NCBI GenBank assembly: GCA_001769215.1
Contig: MEOL01000047.1
Span: 157,007 to 221,006 of the forward strand
DNA from: Bacteroidetes bacterium GWF2_41_31
GTDB taxonomy: Bacteria > Bacteroidota > Bacteroidia > Bacteroidales > F082
Direction: 5' to 3'
DNA length: 64,000 bases
Below, one piece after another: positions 52,099 to 62,107 of this stretch. The translations under genes and the position numbers were made by a program. The stretch's first letter is position 1. Each line of letters starts with the position of its first letter. The notes below the pieces were generated by a model. The model did no database searches, had not been told where the DNA came from, and saw only the letters and a list, made by a program, of their open reading frames with translations.

Positions 52099-53640
52099 TT
52101 ATACCAAACCGCGCTGTTTCAGGTAACGATCCCACTCATCGAACCGCGAATTTTTTAATACCCTTGGAAACTTATTTGCACTGCCTTCTTTTCCTTTTTC
52201 TTTCATGTAATCGTAAAAAACCTGGGTAGGCAATACTTTTACAAAAACATCCTTAATTGCTTCCATGCGCTCAACACGGTAATCATCATTCAGGTTTTTT
52301 AAATGGTCGTCTATTTTTTGACGAGCCAAATCAGGATCGAGTGGATCGTTTGTGCCAATATACCATCGATGCGCGAAAAGCGAACCATGACGAACCCCGG
52401 CTACCGTAAATTCTTTTACTTCGATATCTAAATCCTCTTGCATCAATTCAATAGCACGGTTCATGTTTTCCTGCGATAAATGCTCACCGCAAATACTGAT
52501 AAAGTGTTTGGTGCGACCGGTGATAACAATTTCCGAATGTTTTTTGTCGATAAACTTGATGGTGTCGCCCAACAAGTAACGCCATGCTCCCGCGTTAGTG
52601 GTCATCAGCAAAGCGTATTCTTTTCCCAATTCTACATCACCTATGGAAAGGGCTTGCGGGCTTTCCCTTAAATTGCCCTCATCATCAAAATTTTCAGATG
52701 TAAATGGAACAAACTCATAGTAAATTCCATTGTTCAAAATCATCTCCATGCCTTCTCCATCTGCCCTGTTCTGATAAGCCACATAGCCTTCACTTGATAA
52801 ATACGATTCGTTGTACATCAGTGGTTTGGCTACCAATTTTTCAAAACTTTTAACATAGGGTTTAAAGGAAACCCCGCTATGAACATACACTTTCAGGTTG
52901 GGCCAGATATCGTGGATGGTTTTGAGATTGTATTCCTCAATGATGCGTTCCATCAGGATCTGCACCCAAGCAGGAACACCAACCAAAATACCTATATCCC
53001 AGGTAGGTGCCTTTTTTACCATTTCGTTGAGCTTGGTGGCCCAATCGCTGGTTTTCGAAATGCGTCGTCCCGGTTTATAAAAGTGCTGAAACCAAAAAGG
53101 AATATTGCCGGCCGTAATACCTGAAAGATCGCCTTCATAATAGGTGCCGTTGTATTGTAAGTGTGTGCTGCCACCGATCATTAAAATACCTTTTTCATAA
53201 AAATCAAGTGGAAAATCATACTTGGTGGCCGATACAAGTTGACGCAATGTGGCTTGTTTGATGCCTTTGAGCATATCATCCGTTACCGGGATATATTTAC
53301 TCGAAGCTTCTGAAGTGCCCGAACTCAACGCAAAGTATTTTACCTTCCCTGGCCAGGTAACATAGGTTTCACCATTCAAAGCCCTGTACCACCAACGTTT
53401 ATACATCGCCTGGTAATCATGCACGGCTACAGAAGCTTTAAAGTCCCTTTCAATATTTGTTGAATTGAGTAGTTTCGAAAATTTATAATGTTCGCCGATG
53501 GCAGTAAACTGCGCTTTACTCAGAAGCTTGACCAATTCCTTTTGCTGAGCTATTACCGGGTTTAATTTACTCAATTTTTTTTCCACAGGCTTGCTGCGCA
53601 ATTCAAAAGCTTTCTTTATGATGCTTCCAAGTATAGGCAT
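52099..53640 (-). CDS. GH3 family acyl-adenylating enzyme
   Basis: A 513-residue member of the ANL superfamily related to plant GH3 auxin-amido synthetases. ATP-binding SSGTSEASSKYIPVT (about 90), YNESYLSSEGYVAYQ, TTNAGAWRYLLGDTIKF, and the C-terminal hinge ITGRTKHFISICGEHLSQE. The bacterial substrate is unknown. ATG at 53640 (MPILGSIIKKAFELRSK) is chosen; upstream sequence in frame crosses the −7 box. Likely operon with lysE-like. Confidence 0.9.
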   Translation of the reverse strand: MPILGSIIKKAFELRSKPVEKKLSKLNPVIAQQKELVKLLSKAQFTAIGEHYKFSKLLNSTNIERDFKASVAVHDYQAMYKRWWYRALNGETYVTWPGKVKYFALSSGTSEASSKYIPVTDDMLKGIKQATLRQLVSATKYDFPLDFYEKGILMIGGSTHLQYNGTYYEGDLSGITAGNIPFWFQHFYKPGRRISKTSDWATKLNEMVKKAPTWDIGILVGVPAWVQILMERIIEEYNLKTIHDIWPNLKVYVHSGVSFKPYVKSFEKLVAKPLMYNESYLSSEGYVAYQNRADGEGMEMILNNGIYYEFVPFTSENFDDEGNLRESPQALSIGDVELGKEYALLMTTNAGAWRYLLGDTIKFIDKKHSEIVITGRTKHFISICGEHLSQENMNRAIELMQEDLDIEVKEFTVAGVRHGSLFAHRWYIGTNDPLDPDLARQKIDDHLKNLNDDYRVERMEAIKDVFVKVLPTQVFYDYMKEKGKEGSANKFPRVLKNSRFDEWDRYLKQRGLV

Positions 53641-53661
53641 AGTTTTACTATTATATAACAG

Positions 53662-53669
53662 CAAAAGTA
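53662..53669 (-). promoter_or_regulatory. −7 box of the GH3-lysE unit
   Basis: TACTTTTG on minus, exact TAnnTTTG, 21 nt before the GH3 ATG. Confidence 0.5.
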
Positions 53670-53739
53670 TTAAAAAATGCGAACCGGCTATACCCGGGAA
53701 CATGTTTGGTGGTGAAGGAGTGTGACGATCGAAAAATGA

Positions 53740-55011
53740 CTAGTTTCTGACTATGACTCCTCTTGTCTGCAACTCCTCCGTAAGCTTTTCCAACTGTTTG
53801 ACTTCCTGCTTACTCAATATAAATGGATTGTCTTTTACGATCAGGAATTTCAGGTTTGGCTTTTCAAGCAGAGTCCAGGGGAAATAGGCAATTTGGTTGT
53901 TTTGGATGTCGATTTCATTGAGCGCCGGCATAACAGATAAGTCCGGGATCTCGAACAACTGATTGTAACTGATGTCCAAAATTTCGATGTTACTTAATGT
54001 GTTGATCCATCGTGGGATGTAAGCAATTTGATTGTGATGAACATACAGAAATGTAAGGTCTTTTAAGTTTCTCATGGTATCGGGCAACTCTTTCAATTGA
54101 TTGAATGCCAGGTAAAGTCGTTTAATATGAGTCATGTTTCCCAGCTCCCGGGGGATGTATTGCAATTCATTGTAATACAAATCAAGTTCCTGAAGTTGTG
54201 GAATTTGTGTAACGGTAACGGGAATATATTTAAAATGATTGGAATATAAGATCAGGGTATTGAGACTGTCAAGCTGTGTAACAGATGCGGGTACATCGGT
54301 AAGTTGATTTTTCCCCAGATTGAGTTTTTTTACCCTTTTCAAATCACCGACGTTTTCCGGTAGTCGGGTCAGGTGATTGCCGCCCATCTGTAGTACCTCC
54401 ATGTTTTTCAGGCGTCGAATGGATGCTTTGGTCAGCTTTAAGCGGTTATAATTTAAGTCCAGGTCGTTGAGGCTTTGCATTCTGCCCACCCATCTCGGAA
54501 TGCGCTTTATTCTGTTGTTATTGATGGTTAGTACTTTAAGGTTAGGGAGTTTTTTAATGGAACGAGGTATTCGTTTCAAATTATTCTCAGATAAATTGAG
54601 CCTGATAACAGAATCGTTTTTCTTAAACCGGATGCTTTTAATCTGGTTGTTCGTGAGCACAATGGATTTTAAATGGCGCGAATAACTGATGGTGGCGGGG
54701 ACCTTTTTAAGTTGATTGTCGGAAACGTTGATTCTTGTTACCTGTTTGTATTTTTCTAGATCGGGGAGTATTTCAAGATCCATCCCGGTATACGAAAGTC
54801 CGGTGATGGTATCAGGATCCGAATGACTAAGCTCTTCGAGGAATGCATTCCTTTTTAATATGGCAGCCTGGTGTCGTTCTCTCATCCAGGCCTGAAACGA
54901 CGTATCCATTTTGGCCAGTTGTGCCGGTGTAATTTTCGTTTCCTGGCTTCTGAGCACCATCGAAAATGCAGTGGAGACAATGAATATAAGTATAAATTTA
55001 CAGGCTCTCAT
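53740..55011 (-). CDS. Exported leucine-rich repeat protein
   Basis: A 423-residue secreted protein: signal peptide (ACKFILIFIVSTAFSMVL), a helical linker, then about 13 LRRs of 21–24 residues (for example LPNLKVLTINNNRIKRIPRW and LTFLYVHHNQIAYIPRWINT) from residue 75 to 405. The L-x-x-L-x-L-x-x-N-x-L/I core with IP endings matches the bacterial short LRR type used for protein binding. No transmembrane or T9SS tail is seen, so periplasmic or outer-membrane-associated placement is likely. Confidence 0.88.
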   Translation of the reverse strand: MRACKFILIFIVSTAFSMVLRSQETKITPAQLAKMDTSFQAWMRERHQAAILKRNAFLEELSHSDPDTITGLSYTGMDLEILPDLEKYKQVTRINVSDNQLKKVPATISYSRHLKSIVLTNNQIKSIRFKKNDSVIRLNLSENNLKRIPRSIKKLPNLKVLTINNNRIKRIPRWVGRMQSLNDLDLNYNRLKLTKASIRRLKNMEVLQMGGNHLTRLPENVGDLKRVKKLNLGKNQLTDVPASVTQLDSLNTLILYSNHFKYIPVTVTQIPQLQELDLYYNELQYIPRELGNMTHIKRLYLAFNQLKELPDTMRNLKDLTFLYVHHNQIAYIPRWINTLSNIEILDISYNQLFEIPDLSVMPALNEIDIQNNQIAYFPWTLLEKPNLKFLIVKDNPFILSKQEVKQLEKLTEELQTRGVIVRN

Positions 55012-55241
55012 CCCATAGGTTTTTGGTAATAACGAAAGTTTTTAACTAATATTTTAGTTGATGGATTGTTTTAGTAAAAATAGATGGCTTGACCATCCGG
55101 ATTGATTCAAAGAAGGACCGGGATTCAATATCTTTTTATTTGTAACAAAATCCGGACGTATTTGTCATAAGTTAAAAAACATTGATTTATAACATCGTCT
55201 TAAAGTTCATTGATTCTCACATAATCCCATTAAAATTTCTT

Positions 55242-55249
55242 TATTTTTG
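55242..55249 (+). promoter_or_regulatory. −7 box of the ABC permease pair
   Basis: TATTTTTG on plus, exact TAnnTTTG, 22 nt before the ATG at 55272. Confidence 0.5.
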
Positions 55250-55271
55250 ACCCCAACTTATAAGATACCTT

Positions 55272-56504
55272 ATGTTTATCATTGACAGATGGATCGAGAT
55301 ATTTAGCATCATCCGCAAGAACAAGCTGCGTACTTTTCTTACCGGATTTAGTGTCACCTGGGGAATCTTTATGCTGATCATCCTGCTGGGTTCGGGACAC
55401 GGGCTCGAAAACGGTGTTCACGATCAGTTTGAAAGTTCGGCAACTAACACATTATGGGTCTGGGGAGGAGAAACCAGCGTGGCCTATAAAGGTTTTAAAC
55501 CAGGGCGTGAAATTGACTTTAAGAATGAAGACTACGATGAAGTGAAAAACCGCATTAGCGGGGTAGAATACATTTCGGGACGGATGTTTGTATGGGGCGA
55601 CAATACTGTTACCTATAAGGGTGAATTCGGAGATTTTGAGATGCGAAGTGTGCATCCGGATTATGGCATCATCGAAAGACTTAACCTGATCGGAGGCCGA
55701 TTTATCAACAAGTTCGACATTCAGGAAAACAGAAAAGTAGCCTGTATCGGAATAGCCATTAAAGAGGCCTTATTTAAGCAGGAAGAAGCCATTGGGAAAC
55801 ACATTAACATCCGTGGAATTCCTTTTAAAGTAGTAGGCGTTTATGAGGATGACGATGGACGACAGGACAACCAACGCGCGGTTTATCTTCCGGTTTCCAC
55901 AGCTCAGAGAGCACTTGTGGGACAAGACAGAATAAGCACACTGGCCGTGACGGTAGCCTCCAACAATGTAGCCGACAGCAAAAGAATGGAAACTGAAATC
56001 AGAGAGAATTTTGCCGAGCGTCATATTTTTGATGTCGAAGACAAAAATGCCCTGTTTATCTGGAATGCCGTGGAAGAGTTCAAAAAATTTGAAGACCTGT
56101 TTGCGGCCATCAGGATGTTCATCTGGGTAATTGGCATCGGAACCATTGTGGCAGGTGTGGTTGGGGTAAGTAACATCATGATGATTTCTGTTAAAGAGCG
56201 CACCCGTGAAATTGGCATTAGAAAATCGTTGGGAGCTACACCACGTTCCATCGTCAGCATGATTATGCAGGAAGCTGTCCTCATTACAGGCATTGCAGGT
56301 TATGTGGGGCTTATCTTAGGGATTGGTCTGCTTGAAGTAATCAGTCCATATATTCAATCAGAGTTTTTCAGAAATCCAGAAGCCGACCTGGGAGTGGCCA
56401 TTAGCGCTGTAATCGTTTTGGTTATTGCCGGAATGCTGGCCGGATATGTACCTGCGAGAAAAGCTGCCGCCATCCGCCCTGTAGAAGCGTTAAAAGAAGA
56501 ATGA
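55272..56504 (+). CDS. MacB-like ABC transporter permease (first of pair)
   Basis: A 410-residue inner-membrane protein with the MacB/FtsX layout: one N-terminal helix (LRTFLTGFSVTWGIFMLIIL), a periplasmic MacB_PCD domain (about 45–270) and three C-terminal helices with KERTREIGIRKSLGATPRSI between the first and second. It has no ATPase domain. Type VII ABC systems use such permeases for efflux or for mechanotransmission across the periplasm. Its paralogue follows after 19 bp. Confidence 0.92.
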   Translation: MFIIDRWIEIFSIIRKNKLRTFLTGFSVTWGIFMLIILLGSGHGLENGVHDQFESSATNTLWVWGGETSVAYKGFKPGREIDFKNEDYDEVKNRISGVEYISGRMFVWGDNTVTYKGEFGDFEMRSVHPDYGIIERLNLIGGRFINKFDIQENRKVACIGIAIKEALFKQEEAIGKHINIRGIPFKVVGVYEDDDGRQDNQRAVYLPVSTAQRALVGQDRISTLAVTVASNNVADSKRMETEIRENFAERHIFDVEDKNALFIWNAVEEFKKFEDLFAAIRMFIWVIGIGTIVAGVVGVSNIMMISVKERTREIGIRKSLGATPRSIVSMIMQEAVLITGIAGYVGLILGIGLLEVISPYIQSEFFRNPEADLGVAISAVIVLVIAGMLAGYVPARKAAAIRPVEALKEE

Positions 56505-56523
56505 TTATTATAACATAGAAAAC

Positions 56524-57792
56524 ATGTTTAGTCGAGATAACTGGCAGGAAATATTTCAAACCCTTAAAAAGAACAAGGTACGCACTACTTTAACGGCTTT
56601 TGGTGTGTTTTGGGGCATCTTTATGCTCATCATCATGTTGGGGTCTGGCTCGGGGCTGGAACATGGGGTTTCGTCAGGGATGGGCAATTTTGCCACCAAT
56701 AGTTTTTTCATCTGGACACAGCGAACCAGCATTCCTTACAAGGGGTTTCCCCGTGGCAGGTATTTCAATTTTAAAAATGATGATATAGAAGCACTTAGGG
56801 AGAATATCACTGAAATAAAATATATTGCTCCAAAAATTCAGGGCTGGTCGGCTGGTGATGGCACCAACAATACGGTGCGAAAAGACAAGACAGGCTCTTT
56901 TTCTATCAAAGGTGAATACCCTGAATGGAGCAAGGTAGATCCCATGGAGATAGATGGTCGTTTTATCAATCCGTTCGATTTGAAAGAAAGGAGAAAAGTA
57001 GCTGTAATCGGTTCGCGGGTAAAGGAAGTGCTGTTCGGTCAGGACGAAGATGCCGTTGGACAATCAATCCGTATCCAGGGTATTTATTTTACCGTAATCG
57101 GGGTTTTTAAGCCTCTGAATACCCAGATTAATTTTGGTGGCGAAAAAGAACAGACCATCTACATTCCTCTTTCTACCTTACAAAAAACCTACAATTACGG
57201 CGATGTGGTTGGATGGTTTTCCATCACGGTAAAGGATGATGAATCAGCAGAACTGACAGAAGAAAAAGTGATGAAATTCCTTGCCTCCCGCCACAGCATA
57301 TCTCCTGACGATAAAGAGGCTTTTGGGCATTTTAACCTGGCGAAAGAATTTCAACAAATGAATGGACTGTTTAAGGGCATCTCCGGATTGATTTGGATAG
57401 TCGGCATTGGTACCTTATTGGCAGGAGTGATCGGCATCAGCAACATCATGCTGGTCATTGTAAAGGAACGCACACATGAAATTGGTATCAAACGAGCGCT
57501 CGGTGCCACACCTTTGCAAATCATGGTTCAGGTGATTACCGAATCCGTTTTTTTGACTTCAACATCCGGTTATGCCGGGCTGGTGGCTGGAGTTGCGCTG
57601 GTGGAGGCCATTAACCTTGCCTTGATTAAATTTCAGTTTAAATCTGAAATGTTTGAACGCCCCGAAGTGGATTTTTCTACTGCGGTAACCGCACTTGTTA
57701 TTCTCATTGTGGCAGGAGCATTGGCCGGGATCATCCCTGCCAAAAGAGCCGTCAGCATCAAGCCGGTGGATGCGCTGCGGGTGGAGAATTGA
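56524..57792 (+). CDS. MacB-like ABC transporter permease (second of pair)
   Basis: A 422-residue paralogue of the preceding protein: KNKVRTTLTAFGVFWGIFML at the N-terminus, a periplasmic domain, and KERTHEIGIKRALGATPLQI near the C-terminus. The two probably form a heterodimer. The ATP-binding subunit and membrane-fusion protein that usually accompany such pairs are not in the window; the next gene is on the opposite strand. Confidence 0.92.
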   Translation: MFSRDNWQEIFQTLKKNKVRTTLTAFGVFWGIFMLIIMLGSGSGLEHGVSSGMGNFATNSFFIWTQRTSIPYKGFPRGRYFNFKNDDIEALRENITEIKYIAPKIQGWSAGDGTNNTVRKDKTGSFSIKGEYPEWSKVDPMEIDGRFINPFDLKERRKVAVIGSRVKEVLFGQDEDAVGQSIRIQGIYFTVIGVFKPLNTQINFGGEKEQTIYIPLSTLQKTYNYGDVVGWFSITVKDDESAELTEEKVMKFLASRHSISPDDKEAFGHFNLAKEFQQMNGLFKGISGLIWIVGIGTLLAGVIGISNIMLVIVKERTHEIGIKRALGATPLQIMVQVITESVFLTSTSGYAGLVAGVALVEAINLALIKFQFKSEMFERPEVDFSTAVTALVILIVAGALAGIIPAKRAVSIKPVDALRVEN

Positions 57793-58037
57793 AAGGCGTT
57801 TGTTGTTGTGTTTCATGCTAAAAGACACAGTCAACGTACATTTCAGCGCATTTGTTTTTCTACGACACACGATTCAACCTTAAGAAAACCAAAAAGGCTA
57901 AAATTTTTCCTCTGCACACAGAAACTATCTTCTATATCGATTAAATAAGCTTGTAGCTGATAATTATATATACTATGAAAAGTAAAAAAGTTCAACTCAA
58001 TCTAACGAAATTTTAACCGAATACCCCTGATAATATT

Positions 58038-59723
58038 TTACTCTTTTTCAATACTTTCTTCTTTTATTAACACCGGTCGCCAGGTTTGGTTTTGTCCTCC
58101 CTGATCGCTATTCAGGTTGTATTGGTATAGCGAAACCACATCCAGATCGGAGCCTGACCAGTTGCCCGGATTGATCACCAGAAAAGTTCTTGTTCTGTAG
58201 TTGGATTGATCCGGATCGATCCAGGATCCCGAGTTGGCATAAATGCCTGTGTAATAGTCTTCCAAAGGAAAAACTTTAATGTCTGGTTCATGCGAATGCC
58301 CAAAAGCTACTACTTTCGGCTGATCGGGAGCCAGGTAATCAGTGAGGTATTCAAAAAGAGCCGCGCCATATAAGTAGGTTCCGTTGAGGATGGCCAGAAA
58401 CACATCCGATGGCACTGGAACCTGGTTTATTTGTTGTGTGCTGAGCCAGTTGGCTTCAATGTTGGCAGCATAAAGATCACGGGCCCCGTTGAACGACATG
58501 GGCGTTGCATATCCATCAACGCCACTCATTTGCACTTTCGACGAATCCATTTGAATGGTATCCGCATCCATGTTAAAATGTGCCAGCGTATATCCAAACG
58601 CCACCGACCATGCGGTAATAAATTCAAACGCATCATCGGAAGGTTTTTGTTGATTTTTTACCCTGGACGATGTGTTGGCAAGTCCTGCTGCGTATAAACG
58701 TGTGACAAAATATCCCGGTGGAATGATATGCCCATCGTTGACGAGCGGCTGAGGACAGTTGAAAAAATCGTAGCGATGGCCGTGTTCCATGGCGATTTCA
58801 GGCACCGGATTGTATTTTCCCAGACCGCTCACCTGACCTTGCCAGCTGATACCGGGAATAATTTCGTTTAAAAGGGCTTCTGTAATCAGCATGTCGTGGT
58901 TTCCGGGTACGTAAACTACCTCCACTTCGCCAGAGGAAATAATTTCATTTATCTGATTGAAAATGGGTTTGTTTACGGTTGAATTGGCAATGGCTTTAAA
59001 ATAATCACCCGAATTCTTGATGTTGATCAATGAATCAAATGGTGCCACAAAATACGGAACCATCCATTCATCAAACAAATCACCCAGAATGACCAGCTCC
59101 TTAATCCTGGGATTGTTTTTCACGTAAATGAGAAAATCTTCCAGGGCACCGGCATTTTTAGCAAACCAGGAGTAATGTTGATCGTTTGCCCGCTGATCAC
59201 CGCAATGGATATCGCTGATGCAAGCAATTAATGTTCTTTGTAAGCTGTCGCCACTGGTGCCGGAAACCGTGAGGTCGGACAGATGTTTTGATGTGGTCCT
59301 GAATTGATAGGATTTCTCCACCACCACCGTATTTCCTTCAACAGACTTCAATCCGGTAAGAATGGTCAGTTCATACTTCCAACCATCTGCCAGGTAAAAT
59401 CCGGGATGCAGTCGGATAAAAATAATGCTGCCATCCACCACCAGATCATAATTTGCAGAAAGTGATCCGTTCTTATCAGAGAAATCCAGGTTTCCGGCCA
59501 CGGTTTCTTCCTGAATCTTCTGGTTCAATACCAGTTCAATGGATCTTACGTCATGGTCCAATGTATAATACTGATTGTGCTGGAAGTTCAACAAAGGGAA
59601 AGAAACCTTCAGGCTGTCGGGGAGAATGGTTAATTGCTGGCCTTTATTACAGGAAAACTGAATGCTGCTAAAGGTGACGATTGTCAGAAAGCAAGCCAGG
59701 CTGATAATCGAGTTACTTTTCAT
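58038..59723 (-). CDS. Calcineurin-like metallophosphoesterase lipoprotein
   Basis: A 561-residue predicted lipoprotein (TFSSIQFSCNKGQ). An Ig-like N-terminal domain (about 25–140) precedes a metallophosphoesterase domain with all metal motifs: CISDIHCGDQ (D-x-H), LGDLFDEW (G-D), PGNHDMLI (GNHD), EHGHRYDF and AFGHSHEPDIK (GHxH). Long insertions lie between motifs. Substrate unknown; it acts outside the cytoplasm. ATG at 59723 gives the better signal peptide than an ATG at 59741. Confidence 0.88.
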   Translation of the reverse strand: MKSNSIISLACFLTIVTFSSIQFSCNKGQQLTILPDSLKVSFPLLNFQHNQYYTLDHDVRSIELVLNQKIQEETVAGNLDFSDKNGSLSANYDLVVDGSIIFIRLHPGFYLADGWKYELTILTGLKSVEGNTVVVEKSYQFRTTSKHLSDLTVSGTSGDSLQRTLIACISDIHCGDQRANDQHYSWFAKNAGALEDFLIYVKNNPRIKELVILGDLFDEWMVPYFVAPFDSLINIKNSGDYFKAIANSTVNKPIFNQINEIISSGEVEVVYVPGNHDMLITEALLNEIIPGISWQGQVSGLGKYNPVPEIAMEHGHRYDFFNCPQPLVNDGHIIPPGYFVTRLYAAGLANTSSRVKNQQKPSDDAFEFITAWSVAFGYTLAHFNMDADTIQMDSSKVQMSGVDGYATPMSFNGARDLYAANIEANWLSTQQINQVPVPSDVFLAILNGTYLYGAALFEYLTDYLAPDQPKVVAFGHSHEPDIKVFPLEDYYTGIYANSGSWIDPDQSNYRTRTFLVINPGNWSGSDLDVVSLYQYNLNSDQGGQNQTWRPVLIKEESIEKE

Positions 59724-59774
59724 AAACTTTCGGTTTGGCACGATGCTAAATTACTTAAAATCAAAACAAATACA

Positions 59775-59967
59775 AATCATGAGTCCACTCCGAAAAGTCA
59801 AATACTCCTACCTGCCAACCGCAGGCTGGAATCCTCTAAAGGGGACTTTAGATAGTTCATTGATTTTCAACGAATTCCCCTTTAGGGGTCACTTGCCTGA
59901 CGGCAGGCAGGGGGGTAAATGAGTTGAAAATCAATGAACACATACTTTTCGGAGTGGGCTCAATCAT
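59775..59967. mobile_element. MITE-like inverted-repeat element, copy 2 with 6-bp direct repeats
   Basis: The 181-bp element (59781–59961) is closely similar along its whole length to the 160-bp copy at 37744. Termini are GAGTCCACTCCGAAAAG and, inverted, GAGCCCACTCCGAAAAG. It is flanked on both sides by AATCAT (59775–59780 and 59962–59967). The extra length is a nested 16-bp near-palindrome TGCCTGACGGCAGGCA (59894–59909). The rest of the 450-bp gap up to the kinase gene shows only the kinase promoter. Confidence 0.8.
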
Positions 59968-60141
59968 TAAACATATGTTTAGTGTTTTTAATTAGAGCCA
60001 TAAATATGGGTAATTAAAATTCGGATGGGAGGAGGAAAATTTCCCAAGGCCATTTCTATAGTTCTCGTTCCATTTCTGAATAAAAACATGTTTGATCAGG
60101 TGGATAGATTTATACAATAACTCAACTAATCACTTTTATTT

Positions 60142-60149
60142 TATATTTG
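60142..60149 (+). promoter_or_regulatory. −7 box of the histidine kinase operon
   Basis: TATATTTG on plus, exact TAnnTTTG, 26 nt before the ATG at 60176. Confidence 0.5.
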
Positions 60150-60175
60150 TGTCATTCGATGCCATATAAGTAAGT

Positions 60176-62107
60176 ATGTTAAAAAAAATCACTTTTTTAT
60201 TTAGCTTGATGTCCTTCGTTGTTCAGCTCTCTGCCACAGAGGTAATAGATAGCCTTGAACGTGTCTTGGTGCAAAGCGAAGGCATCGATCGTGTTAACCT
60301 GTTGTGTGATTTGTGTTGGGAGTACCGTTTTGTTTCGGGTGACAGCGCGTTAAGATATGGTAGCCAGGCACTTGAATTAGCTGAAGCCATTGATTACAGC
60401 AAGGGAGTCGCGCAGGCCTATAATGACATGGGCATTATTCATGTCGACAGAGGTTCTTATGCGATTGCGCTTGACTTCTTTAATCATTCGATGGAAATCA
60501 GGAAAATGCTTAACGACAGTTTAGGCATGGCTTCGCTATACAATAAAATGGGAATCGTTTATCAGAAACAAGGCAAGCTCAAAGAGGCTTTAGAGAATGC
60601 TATCCAGGCACTTAATATGTATGAGGCGCTTGGTCAGGAACTATGGGTTGGGTATAGTTTAAACAATATTGCCATCATTAACTACAACATGGGTGATTTA
60701 TCCACATCCATCGACTATCACCAGCGGGCCCTGGTATTTCGTAAAAAACTGCACGACAGATATGGAGAGGCCGGCTCATATGGAAATATTGCCAACGTTT
60801 TTCTCGAAATGGGCGACACAAGCCTCGCCATTTCCAATTATCAGAAAGCGCTTCAAATAACACGTGAAATTAAAAATGATGAGTCGACGGCTGCTATGTT
60901 GGCCAATCTTGGTACCGTCTATTTGTATCTTGGAGAACACAATAAAGCATTAAACTTTCTCAATGAATCGTTGCAAATCAGAGAACGGCTTAAAGATCAG
61001 AAGGCCATTGCCTCTTCCCTATTAAAGTTGGGCACTGTAAACATGAATCTAAATCATATACAACTTGCCGGAGATTTGCTTTACAGAGGTTTAAGAATTG
61101 CCAGATCCATTGGCGTTATAGAAGAGGAAATGCAAGCCTATAAGGAAATTGCCAGATGGCATGCCCAAAAACGCAATATGGATAGTGCTTTTATATATAT
61201 GGATTATTACTCGAACACCAAAGATTCGGTTTACGAACAAAGACTCAATCAACAAATTATTGATACCCAGGCCAAATATGAAACGGAAAAAAAAGAACAG
61301 TCGCTGGCATTGTTACAGCATGAGAATCAACTTGTGGAAATAAGCCTTAGACAAAGAAAAACGGATATCTTGTTGCTCATTTTTATCATTATTTCCCTGG
61401 TTGGTGCGGGTATATTTCTCTTCTACAGACGTGTGCATAAACAAAAACTTGCTCTTGATTTAGCCATTATCCGTCACAATGAACAGCAGATACAGGCTGT
61501 TTTGGAGGGTCAGGAAGGGGAACGGCGTCGCATTGCACGTGAATTGCACGATGGGGTTGGACAATCGCTTTCGGGCGTTAAGTTAAAATGGGAAAGTATT
61601 TCTGGAACCATTAAAAGCGACACATTGCGGGAGAACCTTCAAAGTTTATCTGATTTAATTGATGGTGCCGCCACTGAAGTTCGTACCATTTCGCATCAGA
61701 TGTTGCCAAAAGAACTGGAGCAATTTGGCCTGGTAACGGCGCTCGAAAGTATCCTCCATATTATTAAAGATTCCGGTGGAATGGCTTGCACATTTAATTA
61801 TCACAACATGAACCAACGGCTGTCTCAGGTGATTGAGTTGGGTTTGTTTCGGATTGCACAAGAACTAATCAATAATATTAATAAACATGCCGAAGCAACT
61901 GAGGTAAATGTTCAACTACTTAAAAGGAGTAAGCATCTTGTATTTATTGTTGAAGATAACGGAAAAGGATTTGATTATGAACTGAATAAAAGTACCGGAA
62001 TTGGCTTGATGAATATAGAAAGCCGTGTTCAGGGTTTAAAAGGCATATTGCACTACGAGAGTAAACCACGGACAGGCACATTAGTTACCATAAGAATACC
62101 ATTATGA
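60176..62107 (+). CDS. TPR-containing sensor histidine kinase (HisKA_3)
   Basis: A 643-residue membrane kinase: signal peptide or first helix (about 3–20), about seven TPR units in the periplasm (75–345; for example AYNDMGIIHVDRGSYAIALD), a short coiled coil, one membrane helix (about 398–418), then HisKA_3 with the phosphorylated histidine about H458 in RRIARELHDGVGQSLSG, and an HATPase domain with VEDNGKGFDYE and STGIGLMNIESR. TPRs as a sensor suggest it detects a protein or peptide partner. The response regulator overlaps its stop by 4 nt. Confidence 0.93.
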   Translation: MLKKITFLFSLMSFVVQLSATEVIDSLERVLVQSEGIDRVNLLCDLCWEYRFVSGDSALRYGSQALELAEAIDYSKGVAQAYNDMGIIHVDRGSYAIALDFFNHSMEIRKMLNDSLGMASLYNKMGIVYQKQGKLKEALENAIQALNMYEALGQELWVGYSLNNIAIINYNMGDLSTSIDYHQRALVFRKKLHDRYGEAGSYGNIANVFLEMGDTSLAISNYQKALQITREIKNDESTAAMLANLGTVYLYLGEHNKALNFLNESLQIRERLKDQKAIASSLLKLGTVNMNLNHIQLAGDLLYRGLRIARSIGVIEEEMQAYKEIARWHAQKRNMDSAFIYMDYYSNTKDSVYEQRLNQQIIDTQAKYETEKKEQSLALLQHENQLVEISLRQRKTDILLLIFIIISLVGAGIFLFYRRVHKQKLALDLAIIRHNEQQIQAVLEGQEGERRRIARELHDGVGQSLSGVKLKWESISGTIKSDTLRENLQSLSDLIDGAATEVRTISHQMLPKELEQFGLVTALESILHIIKDSGGMACTFNYHNMNQRLSQVIELGLFRIAQELINNINKHAEATEVNVQLLKRSKHLVFIVEDNGKGFDYELNKSTGIGLMNIESRVQGLKGILHYESKPRTGTLVTIRIPL

